DNA from: Lysobacter sp. ISL-50
GTDB lineage: Bacteria > Pseudomonadota > Gammaproteobacteria > Xanthomonadales > Xanthomonadaceae
DNA: 59,956 bases
Direction of reading: 5' to 3'
NCBI RefSeq assembly: GCF_018612875.1
Contig: NZ_JAGGRI010000004.1
Span: 208,276-268,231, forward strand
Shown: positions 1 to 9,742 of the stretch, piece after piece
Position numbering within the stretch: position 1 is the first letter of the stretch
How the letters are laid out: each line of letters opens with the position of its first letter
Notes under the pieces: generated by a model
The model's database searches: none
The model's input: only the letters and a program-made list of their open reading frames with translations
Told to the model about the DNA's origin: nothing
Position numbers and translations under genes: made by a program

Positions 1-191
1 CGCGGGAATGACGAGTGGAGGGATGTCGGGCAGTCGGATGTCGGACTGGCGAGTAAAAATGACACCGGGCAGGCGGATGACGCCGAGAATCCGATTCCTG
101 CCGCGATACGACATCGCCTTACCCGAACTCGACGCGCGCTCAATCAAGCTCGATACGATTCAGAAAAACGAACGAAGAGCGATCTACCGAA

Positions 192-947
192 TCAACGCGC
201 CCTGGCGATCACCTCGACATACGCCCGCACCGTCGCATCCAACCCCGCGTACAAAGCCTCGCTGATCAACGCGTGCCCGATCGACACCTCAAGCACCTGC
301 GGCACACCGCGCAGAAACGCGCCGAGATTGGCCTGACTCAAATCGTGTCCGGCATTGACGCCCAGGCCCACCGCCTGCGCACGTCGCGCCGCGTCGGCGA
401 ACAACGCCAGCGCGTCGTCCGTCCGTCCCTCGGCGAAGGCTTCCGCATACGGCCCGGTGTACAGCTCGACCCGGTGCGCGCCGAGTTCGGCGGCGCGTTC
501 GATGCCGTCGCGGTCGGCGTCGGCGAATACGCTGACGCGGCAGCCCAGGTCGCGCAGTTCGGCGATGCGCGGGAGCAGCCGTTCGGCGTCGCGTTCGAAA
601 TCGAAACCATGGTCCGACGTCAGCTGATCATCGCCGTCCGGCACCAAGGTGGCCTGCGCCGGCGAGGTGCGCCGGCACAGTTCGAACAGGCCCGGATAAC
701 CCGGCCGCGGCGGCGCGAACGGATTGCCTTCGATGTTGAACTCGACCCCGCGCGCGTGCGCGAATTCGGCCAGGGCGAACACATCGTAATCGCGGATATG
801 CCGCGCGTCGGGACGCGGATGCACGGTGATGCCGTGCGCGCCGGCGTCCAGGCAAGTGCGCGCGGCGCGCAGCACATCGGGTTCGCCGCCGCCGCGCGAG
901 TTGCGCAGCACCGCGATCTTGTTGACGTTGACACTCAGGGCGGTCAT
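192..947 (-). CDS. pdxJ: Pyridoxine 5'-phosphate synthase PdxJ
   Basis: A 251-residue cytosolic TIM-barrel enzyme that condenses 1-deoxy-D-xylulose 5-phosphate with 3-amino-2-oxopropyl phosphate to make pyridoxine 5'-phosphate, the last step of de novo vitamin B6 synthesis. The sequence opens with the family signature [17 protein letters not shown], continues with [17 protein letters not shown], has the catalytic-region FNIEGNP and LVPD segments, and ends with the [13 protein letters not shown] and EVSIGHALI phosphate-binding loops. Length is normal for PdxJ. The ATG is the first Met of the conserved N-terminus. It stands as a single gene; no pdxA or acpS is seen beside it, although only 191 bases downstream are visible. 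High confidence. Confidence 0.96.
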   Translation of the reverse strand: MTALSVNVNKIAVLRNSRGGGEPDVLRAARTCLDAGAHGITVHPRPDARHIRDYDVFALAEFAHARGVEFNIEGNPFAPPRPGYPGLFELCRRTSPAQATLVPDGDDQLTSDHGFDFERDAERLLPRIAELRDLGCRVSVFADADRDGIERAAELGAHRVELYTGPYAEAFAEGRTDDALALFADAARRAQAVGLGVNAGHDLSQANLGAFLRGVPQVLEVSIGHALISEALYAGLDATVRAYVEVIARAR

Positions 948-1038
948 GACGAAAGCCTAACGCGCCGCGTCGCGGGCGGCGAGTGCGCAATGTGGCTGGG
1001 TGAGAGCGAGGACGGCCGCGGCGACCGCGCGGCGAGGA

Positions 1039-1299
1039 TCAGCGCGGCGGCGGCTCGGACTGGCTGGCGGCGAGCTTGCGCGCTTCGGCCTGTTCGCGCA
1101 GACGGCGCAGCTCGACCGGATCGATGATCACCGAGACATCGCGGCTGGTGTTGTCCAGGCGCCGGGCCAACAGGCTCATCACGCCGGCGATCAGCAGGCC
1201 CAGCGCGGCCAGCAGGCTCACCGCCATCAGCGCGGGCGAGGTGGTCTTCAGCGCCACCACGAAGGCGGCGACGGCCAGCAGCAGGTAAACCCAAGGCAT
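1039..1299 (-). CDS. Small two-helix inner-membrane protein, unknown function
   Basis: An 86-residue protein with two hydrophobic helices (about residues 2-17 and 24-45) followed by a polar, Arg-rich cytoplasmic tail (residues 46-86) containing ISRDVS-like and LRRLREQAEARKL segments that may form a short helix. I do not recognise a named family. It lies about 90 bases upstream of pdxJ on the same strand and could be co-transcribed. The membrane topology is visible in the sequence; function is unknown. Confidence 0.7.
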   Translation of the reverse strand: MPWVYLLLAVAAFVVALKTTSPALMAVSLLAALGLLIAGVMSLLARRLDNTSRDVSVIIDPVELRRLREQAEARKLAASQSEPPPR

Positions 1300-1597
1300 T
1301 GCGGCGTGCTCCCTGACGAATTCGACATCCCCGCGTCCGCTCCGGATCGCGGCCGGACGGCGGTGGACCGTGGGCCTCGGCAGGCCCGGGTCGAGTGTAG
1401 CGCGGCCCGGCGACGGCGACAGCTGGGGCGGTCCCTGGCTGCGACCGCCGGCACATGTGCGCGGGTTGAGCGGAATTGGCTGAACGCCCCGGATGCCCGA
1501 GGCCGCGCGATGGCAGCGGCCGCGAGCCGCGACCGTCCCAGCCGATGGCGCCGCGAACGAGAATTCGCGGGCGCGGCCGCCCTTCGCAAGCCGCCGA

Positions 1598-3034
1598 TCA
1601 AAGCACCGGCGACACCAGCCGCGCCAGCGCCTCGGGCAGGCGGGTGCGCCACAGCGAGCGCTCGCGATCGATGCGCACGCGCGGCGCCCACGAGCATTCC
1701 TGTTCGATCAGCGCCGCCAGCTCGCCGGCCAGCGTCGCGTTGTAGAACATCACCGAGATCTCGAAGTTCAGACGGAAGCTGCGGTGATCGAAATTGGCCG
1801 TGCCGATGATCGCCATCTCGTCGTCGCACAGCAGCGCCTTGGTGTGCAGCATGCGCGGGCCGTATTCGTGGATCTTGACCCCGGCTTCCAGCAGCTCGTC
1901 GAAGTACGAACGCGCCGCGTAGGTGACCAGGCGGCTGTCGCTGAGCTTGGGCACCAGCAGGCGCACATCCAGGCCGCCGAGCGCGGCCGAGGTCAGCGCC
2001 ATGCGCGCGGCCTCGCCCGGCACGAAGTACGGCGTGACCAGCCACACGCGCTGGCGCGCGGCGTGGATGGCGCCGACGTGCACGCGATGGATCGCTTCCC
2101 AGCCCGAATCCGGCCCGGAGCTGACCACCTGCGCGGCGATCGCGCCTTGCTGCGGCGCCGGATGAATCTGCCGGATCGGCGGCTGCCCGGTGGCGTAGCA
2201 CCAGTCCTCGATGAAGACGAGTTCCAGCTCGCGCACCACGTCGCCTTCCAGACGCAGGTGCAGATCGCGATAAGCGTCCTTGCGCAAGCGCTCGTCTTCC
2301 TCGTCGGTGATGTTGATGCCGCCGGTGTAGCCGACCTTGCCGTCGATCACCACGATCTTGCGGTGCGTGCGCAGGTTCAACCATGGCCGGCGCCAGAACC
2401 AGCGCAGCTTCATCGGGTGGAACCACGCCACTTCCGCGCCGGCATCGAGCAGCGGCCGCAGGAACGCGCGCGAGGTCGAGCCCGAACCGACCGCGTCCAG
2501 CAGCATCAGCACCTTGACCCCGGCGCGGGCGCGCTCGATCAACGCATCGCGCAGCGCGGTGCCGGTGCGATCGGGCTGGTAGATGTAGTACTCCAGGTGG
2601 ATGTACTCGCGGGCCAGGGCGATGTCGGCCAGCAGCGCCGCGTACTTGGCGCCGCCGTCGATCAGCAGGCGCGCCTGGGTGGCGGTGGTCGGCGGCAGGC
2701 CGGTGGTGGCCTGGCCGAGCCGGGCCAGCTCGATGGCTTCCGGCGACGGCGTCAGTCCCGGTGGCGGCGCCGGCAGCGCGGCGCGCGCGCGCACCCGGCG
2801 CAGGCGCTGGCGATGGATGCGCTGCGGGCCGAAGAAGTAATAGATGAAGAAGCCGATGTAGGGCAGCGCCGCCAGGCTCACCAGCCAGCTGATGGTCGCC
2901 ACCGGCTCGCGCTTCTGCAGCACGATCCACAGACCCAGCCCGACCAGATAGACCGCCCAGCCCACGGTCAGGTACAGGCTGAGGTGGGGAATGCGGATCA
3001 GGTCCTGCCACAGCTGGGACAGCGCTTCGGGCAC
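1598..3034 (-). CDS. cls: Cardiolipin synthase (phospholipase D family)
   Basis: A 478-residue membrane enzyme that makes cardiolipin from phosphatidylglycerol. Two N-terminal transmembrane helices (about residues 18-70, ending in FFIYYFFGPQRIHR) precede two phospholipase D domains. Both HKD motifs are intact: HRKIVVID near residue 222 and HTKALLCDD near residue 398, each followed by the expected GGINI or GTANFD. I choose the GTG at 3034 because a GGAG lies just upstream and translation then begins right before the first helix; the longer reading frame to 3109 adds 25 low-complexity residues without homology. A single gene divergent from the hydrolase at 3195. Confidence 0.93.
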   Translation of the reverse strand: MPEALSQLWQDLIRIPHLSLYLTVGWAVYLVGLGLWIVLQKREPVATISWLVSLAALPYIGFFIYYFFGPQRIHRQRLRRVRARAALPAPPPGLTPSPEAIELARLGQATTGLPPTTATQARLLIDGGAKYAALLADIALAREYIHLEYYIYQPDRTGTALRDALIERARAGVKVLMLLDAVGSGSTSRAFLRPLLDAGAEVAWFHPMKLRWFWRRPWLNLRTHRKIVVIDGKVGYTGGINITDEEDERLRKDAYRDLHLRLEGDVVRELELVFIEDWCYATGQPPIRQIHPAPQQGAIAAQVVSSGPDSGWEAIHRVHVGAIHAARQRVWLVTPYFVPGEAARMALTSAALGGLDVRLLVPKLSDSRLVTYAARSYFDELLEAGVKIHEYGPRMLHTKALLCDDEMAIIGTANFDHRSFRLNFEISVMFYNATLAGELAALIEQECSWAPRVRIDRERSLWRTRLPEALARLVSPVL

Positions 3035-3194
3035 GGGAAACTCCAATGGGCGACCGCTGCGGCCGCAACCGGTGCGGGCTAAGGCTAGCCCGCCGGGGCA
3101 TGCGCGCAAAGAGTGCGATCAGTCGGCATGGCGAGCATAAGCCGGTGCCGCTGCTTGCGTTTAGGATAGCCGCTGTCGCAGCGAGGACGGCCCG

Positions 3195-3734
3195 ATGGCA
3201 ACGGCATTGTTGGTGATCGACGTGCAGCGCGGCCTGTTCGACACCCGCCCGCCGCCGGCCGAGGCCGACGCGGTGATCGCGCGCATCAACGTACTGGCTG
3301 AGCGCGCCCGCGCCGCCGGCGTCGCGGTGATCTTCGTGCAGCACGAGTGCGAGGGCACGCCGTTGCAACACGGCGGCGAGCGCTGGGCGCTGGACCCGCG
3401 CCTGCAGGTCCGCGACAGCGACCGCTACGTGCGCAAGACCACGCCCGACTCGTTCCTGCGCACCGACCTGCAGGCGCAATTGCAGGCGCTGGGCGTGGAT
3501 CGCCTGGTGATGGCCGGCTACGCCAGCGAATTCTGCATCGACACCAGCGTGCGCCGCGCCGCCGCGCTGGGCTATCCGGTGACCGTGGCGGCCGATGCGC
3601 ACACCACCCACGACAAGCCGCACGCCGATGCCGCCTTCATCCGCGCCCACCACAACCTGACCCTGGCCGATGCCACCAGCTTTGGCCCGGTCATCCGCGC
3701 GCAAGCGGCCGCGGCGATCGATTTCGTCCACTGA
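3195..3734 (+). CDS. Isochorismatase-family cysteine hydrolase
   Basis: A 179-residue cytosolic hydrolase with the isochorismatase fold. The catalytic triad is readable: Asp in LLVIDVQRGLFD (residues 6-17), Lys in YVRKTTPDSF and the nucleophilic Cys in YASEFCIDTSVRRAA, followed by the usual VAADAHTT substrate-lid segment. Members include nicotinamidases, ureidoacrylate and other amide hydrolases, and the sequence alone does not fix the substrate. It is monocistronic, 86 bases before the SIMPL gene. Confidence 0.9.
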   Translation: MATALLVIDVQRGLFDTRPPPAEADAVIARINVLAERARAAGVAVIFVQHECEGTPLQHGGERWALDPRLQVRDSDRYVRKTTPDSFLRTDLQAQLQALGVDRLVMAGYASEFCIDTSVRRAAALGYPVTVAADAHTTHDKPHADAAFIRAHHNLTLADATSFGPVIRAQAAAAIDFVH

Positions 3735-3820
3735 CCTCGCGCCGGTTCCTGTCCCACGCATCGCCGCCACGCCCGTCCCGACCGCCGCGGAACGGCGGCC
3801 TAATCCAAGGAAGTGATGAC

Positions 3821-4585
3821 ATGAAATACCGCCTGCTGTTCGCGCTCGCCCTGGCCGTCTTGCCCGCCCTGCCCGCGTTCGCGCAGAAAGCCAATCGCAA
3901 CATCAGCGTGTCGGGTTCGGCCGAGATCAAGGTCGCGCCGGACGAAATCCTGCTCAACGTCGGAGTCGAATCGCGCCATCCCAAGCTCGACCAGGCCAAG
4001 CGGCTCAACGACGAAAGCGTCGCCGCCGCGCTGGCCTTCCTCAGGCGCAGCGGCGTGCCCGACAAGGACGTGCAGACCGACTTCATCAGCATCGAGCCCG
4101 ATTACGAGCGCGACAACAGCAACCGCACCGCGCTGGAACGATCGACGCGGGTGCCGCTGCTGTACATCGTGCGCAAGAGCATCGGCATCAAGGTGACCCG
4201 CGTCGCCGACTTCGACGCGCTGCTGACGGGCCTGCTCGAAAACGGCGTGCAATACATCCATGGCATCGAGTTCCGCACCTCGCAGCTGCGCAAGCATCGC
4301 GACGCCGCGCGCGCCCTGGCGATCCGCGCGGCGAAGGAAAAAGCCGACGCCCTGACCTCCGAGCTGGGCGTGCGTCGCGGCCCGGCGCAATCGATTTCCG
4401 AATCGTATTCGGGCGGCTGGTGGCGCAGCGCCGCCGGCTGGGGCAACAGCGGCGGCCAGCAACTGATGCAGAACGTCATGCAGAACGGGGGCGGCAGCAG
4501 CGACGGCGGCGAGGACGGGGCGACCTCGGCGGTCGGCCAGATCAGCGTGAACGCGTCGGTGAATGTGACCTTCGAGATAGAGTGA
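3821..4585 (+). CDS. Periplasmic SIMPL-domain (DUF541) protein
   Basis: A 254-residue exported protein. Residues 1-22 (MKYRLLFALALAVLPALPAFA, cleaved before QK) are a clear signal peptide, and the rest is one SIMPL/DUF541 domain with the typical opening ISVSGSAEIKVAPDEI and the helix ALAIRAAKEKADALTSELG. Family members such as the E. coli oxidative-stress protein YggE or BP26 form oligomeric periplasmic or outer-membrane assemblies; the biochemical role is unsettled. A Gly/Ser-rich loop (about residues 205-235) interrupts the last strands. The start is set by AAGGAAGTG eight bases upstream and by the signal peptide. Confidence 0.9.
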   Translation: MKYRLLFALALAVLPALPAFAQKANRNISVSGSAEIKVAPDEILLNVGVESRHPKLDQAKRLNDESVAAALAFLRRSGVPDKDVQTDFISIEPDYERDNSNRTALERSTRVPLLYIVRKSIGIKVTRVADFDALLTGLLENGVQYIHGIEFRTSQLRKHRDAARALAIRAAKEKADALTSELGVRRGPAQSISESYSGGWWRSAAGWGNSGGQQLMQNVMQNGGGSSDGGEDGATSAVGQISVNASVNVTFEIE

Positions 4586-4709
4586 GCCGCGGCGTTACCG
4601 GCCGCGCGCGGCGGCGGCGCCGCAATCGCCGCTGACTGGTTCAGGCGCGGGGCGCGATCGGACGCGCGCGTCGCGTCGGCTGCGACGGCGCGGGGGTAAT
4701 CTGGGGCGC

Positions 4710-5813
4710 ATGGATTCGGCGCACAAAACCCGGCTTTCGCTCGACCCCGCCGCGATCAAGGGCCGCGGCTCGGCGTCCTATGTCGCCGGCCGTTACGCGG
4801 TCACCACCGCGCAGGCGCAGGACGACGGCTGGGGCTCGGTGTACGAGGATGCCGACGCGCAGTCGCGGCCCGACACCGTGGTCACGGAGGAGCGCGCGCG
4901 CAGCATCATCAGCCGCAACGATTCGCCGGACATCGCCTTCGGCCAGTCGGTCAATCCGTATCGCGGCTGCGAGCACGGCTGCGTCTACTGCTTCGCCCGG
5001 CCCTCGCATGCGTATCTGGAGCTGTCGCCGGGCCTGGATTTCGAGACCCGGCTGTTCGCCAAGACCAACGCCGCCGAGCGGCTGCAGAACGAACTCGCGC
5101 GCCCAGGCTACCGTTGCGCGCCGATCGCGCTGGGCATCAACACCGATTCCTATCAGCCCATCGAGCGCCGCTACCGCATCACCCGCGGCGTCATCGAAGT
5201 GCTGGACGCCTGCTCGCACCCTTTCAGCCTCATCACCAAGAACGCCTCGGTGGTGCGCGATGTCGAAGTGCTGGCCTCGATGGCGCGGCGCGGGCTGGTG
5301 TCGGTGTATTTCTCGGTCACCACGCTCGACAATCATCTGTCGGCGAAGATGGAACCGCGCGCTTCGGCGCCGCATTCGCGGCTCAAGGCGATGCGCACGC
5401 TGGCCGATGCCGGCGTGCCGGTCGGGGTCATGGTCGCGCCGGTGATTCCGATGATCAACGACAGCGAAATGGAGCGCATCCTCGCCGCCGCCCATGAGGC
5501 CGGCGCGCGCTCGGCCGGTTACGTGACCCTGCGCCTGCCGCATGAACTCAAGCAGGTGTGGCGCGAGTGGCTGCAACTGCATTACCCCGATCGCGCCGCG
5601 CATGTGATGAGCCTGATCCAGCAGATGCAGGGCGGCAAGGATTACAACGCCGGTTTCGGCAAGCGCATGCGCGGCGAAGGGCCGTTCGCGAAGCTGATAC
5701 AGCAGCGCTTCCACAAGGCCTGGCGCAAGCACGGCTACGGACGCTTGCCGCCGCTGGATACCGGCCGTTTCGTCGCGCCGCGCAAGCCTACGCCGCAGTT
5801 GGAACTGTTCTGA
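4710..5813 (+). CDS. PA0069-type radical SAM protein
   Basis: A 367-residue radical S-adenosylmethionine protein. The cluster motif is CEHGCVYC at about residues 89-96, inside the family signature NPYRGCEHGCVYCFARPSHAYL. A barrel follows with GINTDSYQPIERRYRITR and the SAM-domain segments ITKNASVVRD and VSVTTLD, typical of the PA0069 / spore photoproduct lyase-like group. The substrate is unknown; homologues are annotated only as radical SAM proteins. The C-terminal QLELF resembles a beta-clamp-binding pentapeptide (QLxLF), which would fit a DNA-related role, but this is an inference. Single gene, convergent with the TPR gene that follows. Confidence 0.93.
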   Translation: MDSAHKTRLSLDPAAIKGRGSASYVAGRYAVTTAQAQDDGWGSVYEDADAQSRPDTVVTEERARSIISRNDSPDIAFGQSVNPYRGCEHGCVYCFARPSHAYLELSPGLDFETRLFAKTNAAERLQNELARPGYRCAPIALGINTDSYQPIERRYRITRGVIEVLDACSHPFSLITKNASVVRDVEVLASMARRGLVSVYFSVTTLDNHLSAKMEPRASAPHSRLKAMRTLADAGVPVGVMVAPVIPMINDSEMERILAAAHEAGARSAGYVTLRLPHELKQVWREWLQLHYPDRAAHVMSLIQQMQGGKDYNAGFGKRMRGEGPFAKLIQQRFHKAWRKHGYGRLPPLDTGRFVAPRKPTPQLELF

Positions 5814-5877
5814 GCGCTGCGGCGCGGGCGCGAGGCGGTGCAACCGCTGCGATCGCGCGCAGCGTGAAAAACTGTGA

Positions 5878-7785
5878 TCAGCGCTTGGCCAACAGGCCGC
5901 GCGAGCAATCGAGCGAAAGCCTTGAGGCCTGGAAATACAACTTCGCATCGGCTCCGTCCAGGCGCTTGTTCGCGACCTGCTCGCGGCCGAAGTGTTCGCT
6001 CAACACGCCGTGACGCTCGATTTCGCCGAGATAATCCTGCGCCTGGCGCGCGTATATGCGCGCCTGGGACAGATGCTCGCGATCGCTCTTGAGGGCCTTG
6101 CGTAAGGCGGTCAACGCATCCTCGCGGCGGCAGGTGGACATGGCGTACAGGGCCCGGTACATCAATGCTTCGTGGATCAAGGTGCGCGTCGGCAGCGGCA
6201 GCGACTGCTCGCCGTCTCTGGCCTGGACGAACCTGGCGAATTGCTCGTCGGCCTGGACTTGGCGGCCGTCGCGGTACATCACCGACGCCAGGGTGAAATC
6301 CACGTAGGAACGCGCCGCCGCGCGCGCCGGCAGGTACTGGTGAATATCGACTTGCACTTCGCGCAGGATGCGTTCGGCGCGCGGCAGTTCGTGCTCTGGC
6401 GCGCGCATGGCCAGGGCGATGCCCACCGTCATTTTTTCGTAGGGCATGGGGATATCGGTTTCGCTGCCGGTCTGGACCAAGTCCTCCAGCATGCCCAGGC
6501 CTTCGCGATAGTCTGGCGAATCCCAGCGGCTGTCCAAGCCGAAGGTGAGCTTGGTCGCGAGGTTGAATCGCACTCGCAAAGTTTGCTCGTGGGTCGGGCC
6601 GAACGCCTGCTCGCAAATCTTCACCGCCTCGCGCGCCTTGCCCACGCTGCTGTCGTAGCGCATGTGCATGTAGTCGTGCAGCGATTCCAGGCGCAGCACT
6701 TCGGCGTACTCGGGATGGCGCGCGCCATAGCTGGCCAGGACGATGGCCTTGCCGTGCCGCAAGGCGCCGATGCTGTCGCTGATGCGGCCGGCGTTGTATT
6801 GGGCGTCGGACTGCGCGATCCAGGCGCGGCCGGTATCGGGATGCCGCGCGCCCAGATGCGCTTGCCGGTCGGCGACCAGTTGTCCGGCCTCGGCGATCGC
6901 GCGCTCGGGCTGTTCGCTGTAACTGAGCATCCGCACCAGTTGGTAGCGCGCGTTGTCGGCCTGGGTCGTGCCCTGGCTCATCGCGATGGCCTGGGCGAGA
7001 TCGTGTTCGGCGCCGGTGAAATCGAAGCGCCGTCCGCGCCATTCGCCGCGCTGGCTCAGCAGTTCGGCGATCAGTCCGGCATTGGGCGGAACCAGGGTGC
7101 GAGCCTGCGCCAGCGCGTCTTCCAGCGAACTCATCGCGCCGTCGTCGTCGGCCAGGCCCCATTGTGCGCGGCTGAGTTCGAGCTGCAGGCGCAGCCGATC
7201 CAGGCGCGTGGCCATGTCGATGCCGTCGTGGCCGCGACGCAGTGCGGTCTTGGCGATTTTTTCCGCCGGCGCGTAACGCGCTTGCAGATTCAACAGCGAC
7301 ACCGTGGTCGCGGTGACGGAAAGATTCTCCAGGCCGTGCCGGTCGAGCAGGCCGTTGGCTTCGCCGGACAAGCGCTCGGCCTGGGCGTAGCGGCCGATCA
7401 GGGCGTGGCTGCGCGCCAGCACCGACAGCCCACAGGCCAGGGTCAGCGCCTGATCGGATGAAGCCAGGCGACGCAGCCGCACCTCGGTGTCGATCAGCCG
7501 CGCGACCGAAGCGAACGGCGCGCGGTCCAGATGGCAGATGGCGTCGACGCCGAGGCGGGACTCGAACAAGGCCGCGACCTGGGCGTGAACCCGCGCCGAG
7601 CGTTCGAGGTCGTGGCGATGTTGCTTGACGGAATAGACGGCGAAGGCGGCGGCGGCCAGCAGCGCCAACGTGGTGAGCGCCAGCCAGAGGCGGACGCGGG
7701 TCTTCGCGCGCGGCCGGTCCGCGCGGGCGACAGCGTCGCCGGCAAGTGGGGAGGTGGTGGCCATCGGTCGGTGGTCTCTCGACAT
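5878..7785 (-). CDS. Membrane-anchored TPR-repeat protein (kinase-less)
   Basis: A 635-residue protein with a short basic N-terminus, one transmembrane helix (about residues 30-52) and a large periplasmic region of degenerate tetratricopeptide helices, readable for example in ARSHALIGRYAQAERLSGEA, WIAQSDAQYNAGRISDSIGAL and LRVRFNLATKLTFG. The layout, single helix then TPRs with the R.HDLERSARV linker, matches the C-terminal half of Ser/Thr kinase-TPR proteins such as the one at 52135-54936, but no kinase domain is encoded upstream. The start is uncertain: GTG 7794, ATG 7785 and ATG 7764 are in frame and none has a strong ribosome site. A role as a scaffold or sensor is only an inference. Confidence 0.82.
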   Translation of the reverse strand: MSRDHRPMATTSPLAGDAVARADRPRAKTRVRLWLALTTLALLAAAAFAVYSVKQHRHDLERSARVHAQVAALFESRLGVDAICHLDRAPFASVARLIDTEVRLRRLASSDQALTLACGLSVLARSHALIGRYAQAERLSGEANGLLDRHGLENLSVTATTVSLLNLQARYAPAEKIAKTALRRGHDGIDMATRLDRLRLQLELSRAQWGLADDDGAMSSLEDALAQARTLVPPNAGLIAELLSQRGEWRGRRFDFTGAEHDLAQAIAMSQGTTQADNARYQLVRMLSYSEQPERAIAEAGQLVADRQAHLGARHPDTGRAWIAQSDAQYNAGRISDSIGALRHGKAIVLASYGARHPEYAEVLRLESLHDYMHMRYDSSVGKAREAVKICEQAFGPTHEQTLRVRFNLATKLTFGLDSRWDSPDYREGLGMLEDLVQTGSETDIPMPYEKMTVGIALAMRAPEHELPRAERILREVQVDIHQYLPARAAARSYVDFTLASVMYRDGRQVQADEQFARFVQARDGEQSLPLPTRTLIHEALMYRALYAMSTCRREDALTALRKALKSDREHLSQARIYARQAQDYLGEIERHGVLSEHFGREQVANKRLDGADAKLYFQASRLSLDCSRGLLAKR

Positions 7786-7826
7786 ATGCAGCACTGACGG
7801 AGCGGCCGATCTGCGCTTGGACTACG

Positions 7827-7857
7827 CCTCGAAGGCATCTTTACGGTGCCTTCGAGG
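7827..7857. repeat. 11-bp perfect inverted repeat
   Basis: CCTCGAAGGCA, a nine-base loop, then TGCCTTCGAGG. It lies between the end of the MFS gene (8010) and the start of the TPR gene (7785), both on the minus strand. It has no run of T on the minus-strand 3' side, so it may be an attenuator or an operator as well as a weak terminator. Confidence 0.6.
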
Positions 7858-8009
7858 TGAGAACTTGCGCCTGATCGGTGGGGGTCAGTGGTTGAATCGA
7901 GGTAAGGCCGCGAGGGCGGACATGCGCCGGATGCGTGCGGGTTCGCTCAAAAATGCTGGACGGGTGGGGCGGCCGCCTCCCGGGCCGCCGCCGTCTCGTA
8001 CCGGCCGCC

Positions 8010-9605
8010 TCAGCAGGCCGGCTCGTCGGCCAGTTCGATGCGATCGTCGCGGACCGGCTCGGCCAGAACCGCCGGCTCGTGCGCCGATGCGCCGCCGAGC
8101 AGGGCGAACACCACCCAGGCGATCGCCGCGGTCAGCCCGGCCAAGCCGTACATCAACCACGCGAACGCGGCGTCGTAGCTGTGCGCCAGCGCGGCGGCGT
8201 CGAGCTGCGGCAGCAAGGCCTGCGCGCGCGCCGCGTCGCCGGTGGCCAGCCGTTGCGCGGCCTGCGCCAGCGCGGCGCCGTCGGCACCGATCGCCGACGA
8301 CAGACGCAGTTGCAGCAGCCCGGCCAGGGCCGCGGCGGTGATCGCCAGGGCGATGCCTTCGCCGGAGACGCGGCTGGCGCCGAACACGCCCGCGGCCATG
8401 CCGGCGCGTTCCTTGGGCACCACGCTGATCGCCAGACCGTCCATCAGGCCCCACGGCACCGCCGAGCCGGCGCCGATCAGCAGCATCGGCGCGATCAGGC
8501 CATGCACCGAACCGGCCGCGGCTTCCACGCCCAGCCACACCAGTCCCGCCGCGGCCAGCAACAACGCCGCCGCGCACAAGGTGCCGGCGGCGATGCGGTG
8601 ACTGAGCACCGCGGCCAGCAACGGCACCACCAGCATCGGCGCCGACAACGCGATCATCATCAGGCCGGCGTCGAGCGCGCTCAGGCCGTGGATGCCGATC
8701 AACCGCACCGGCAGCACGATGATCAGCGCCAGATAGCAAAACCCGGTGCCGATCGGCAGCAACTGCGCGCCGACGAAACGCGGGTACTTGAGCAGGCTCA
8801 GGTCCAGCATCGGCCGCGCGGCGCGGGTTTCCACCCGCACGAACAAGGCCAGGAACGCCGCCGAGCCGATCAATGCGGCGATCACCCAGCCGTCGCTCCA
8901 GCCGCGCTCGGGCGCTTCCAGCACGCCGATGGTCAGCAGCGCCAGCATCGCGGTGGAGCTCAGGCTGCCGCGCCAGTCCAGGCCGGCGGCGTCGGGATCG
9001 CGCGACTCGCGCATGCGCGGCACGCCGAACACCGTGGCCAGCAGCGCGATCGCCAGACTCGACAGGAACACCGAGCGCCAGCCCTGGGTCTGCACCAGCC
9101 AGCCGGCCAGGCTCGGCCCGAACGCCAGCCCCAGTCCGAACGCGGTGCCGAGCAGGCTGAAGGCGCGGATCCGCGCCGGCCCGTGGAATTCCTGCGACAA
9201 GGCGGCGTTGCCGCCGGCCAGGGCGAGCGCGGCGGCGATGCCCTGGGCGATGCGCAGGCCGTTGAGCACGGCCAGGCTCGGCGCCAGCGCCAGCAGCAGC
9301 GAGACGATCGCGTAGGCGACGATGCCGATCGAGAACACGCGCTTGCGGCCGTAGGTGTCGGCCAGGGTGCCGGCCGCCATCAGGCAACTGCCGAAGGCGA
9401 GCATGAAGGCGTTGGTCATCCAGTTCAGCGCCACCGGGCTGCCGCCCAGTTCGGCGGCGATGGCCGGGATCGCCACCGGCGGGGCGGTGAAGCTCAGCGG
9501 CAGCACCAGCCCGGCCAGGCACACGGCGCCGAGGATCAGGAAGCGGTCGTAACGGCCGGGCACGGGGCCGGCGGCGGAAGCCCGCGAGGGCAGGGGGGAG
9601 GGCAT
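8010..9605 (-). CDS. MFS drug-type exporter (DHA2 family)
   Basis: A 531-residue inner-membrane transporter of the major facilitator superfamily. Hydrophobic segments spaced for about 14 helices, with YDRFLILGAVCLAGLVLPLSFTAPPVAIPAIAAELG at the start and the motif-A region LADTYGRKRVFSIG after helix 2, place it in the 14-helix DHA2 (EmrB/QacA-like) group, which expels drugs or toxic compounds by proton antiport. An intervening extracytoplasmic loop before the last helix (AQLDAAALAHSYDAAFAWLMY) is typical. The gene is divergent from the LysR regulator at 9743 with 137 bases between them, so it is the obvious target of that regulator. Substrate unknown. Confidence 0.9.
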   Translation of the reverse strand: MPSPLPSRASAAGPVPGRYDRFLILGAVCLAGLVLPLSFTAPPVAIPAIAAELGGSPVALNWMTNAFMLAFGSCLMAAGTLADTYGRKRVFSIGIVAYAIVSLLLALAPSLAVLNGLRIAQGIAAALALAGGNAALSQEFHGPARIRAFSLLGTAFGLGLAFGPSLAGWLVQTQGWRSVFLSSLAIALLATVFGVPRMRESRDPDAAGLDWRGSLSSTAMLALLTIGVLEAPERGWSDGWVIAALIGSAAFLALFVRVETRAARPMLDLSLLKYPRFVGAQLLPIGTGFCYLALIIVLPVRLIGIHGLSALDAGLMMIALSAPMLVVPLLAAVLSHRIAAGTLCAAALLLAAAGLVWLGVEAAAGSVHGLIAPMLLIGAGSAVPWGLMDGLAISVVPKERAGMAAGVFGASRVSGEGIALAITAAALAGLLQLRLSSAIGADGAALAQAAQRLATGDAARAQALLPQLDAAALAHSYDAAFAWLMYGLAGLTAAIAWVVFALLGGASAHEPAVLAEPVRDDRIELADEPAC

Positions 9606-9742
9606 CGGGATCGCCGTGGGGACGGGCGGTCCAGCTTAGATGGGCCGCAATCGGGGAAAAATACCGATCCGGTTCATGCTTTATGGAGCGATACGACATA
9701 ATCGGGGCCGCAATCTAGGCGCCCCGCCGCTGGAGACCCCGC

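Noticed and set aside
7935-9701. Long plus-strand frame opposite the MFS exporter
   Set aside because: Gln/Arg/Gly/His-rich translation typical of antisense to a membrane-protein gene in GC-rich DNA; the minus-strand frame has clear MFS helices.
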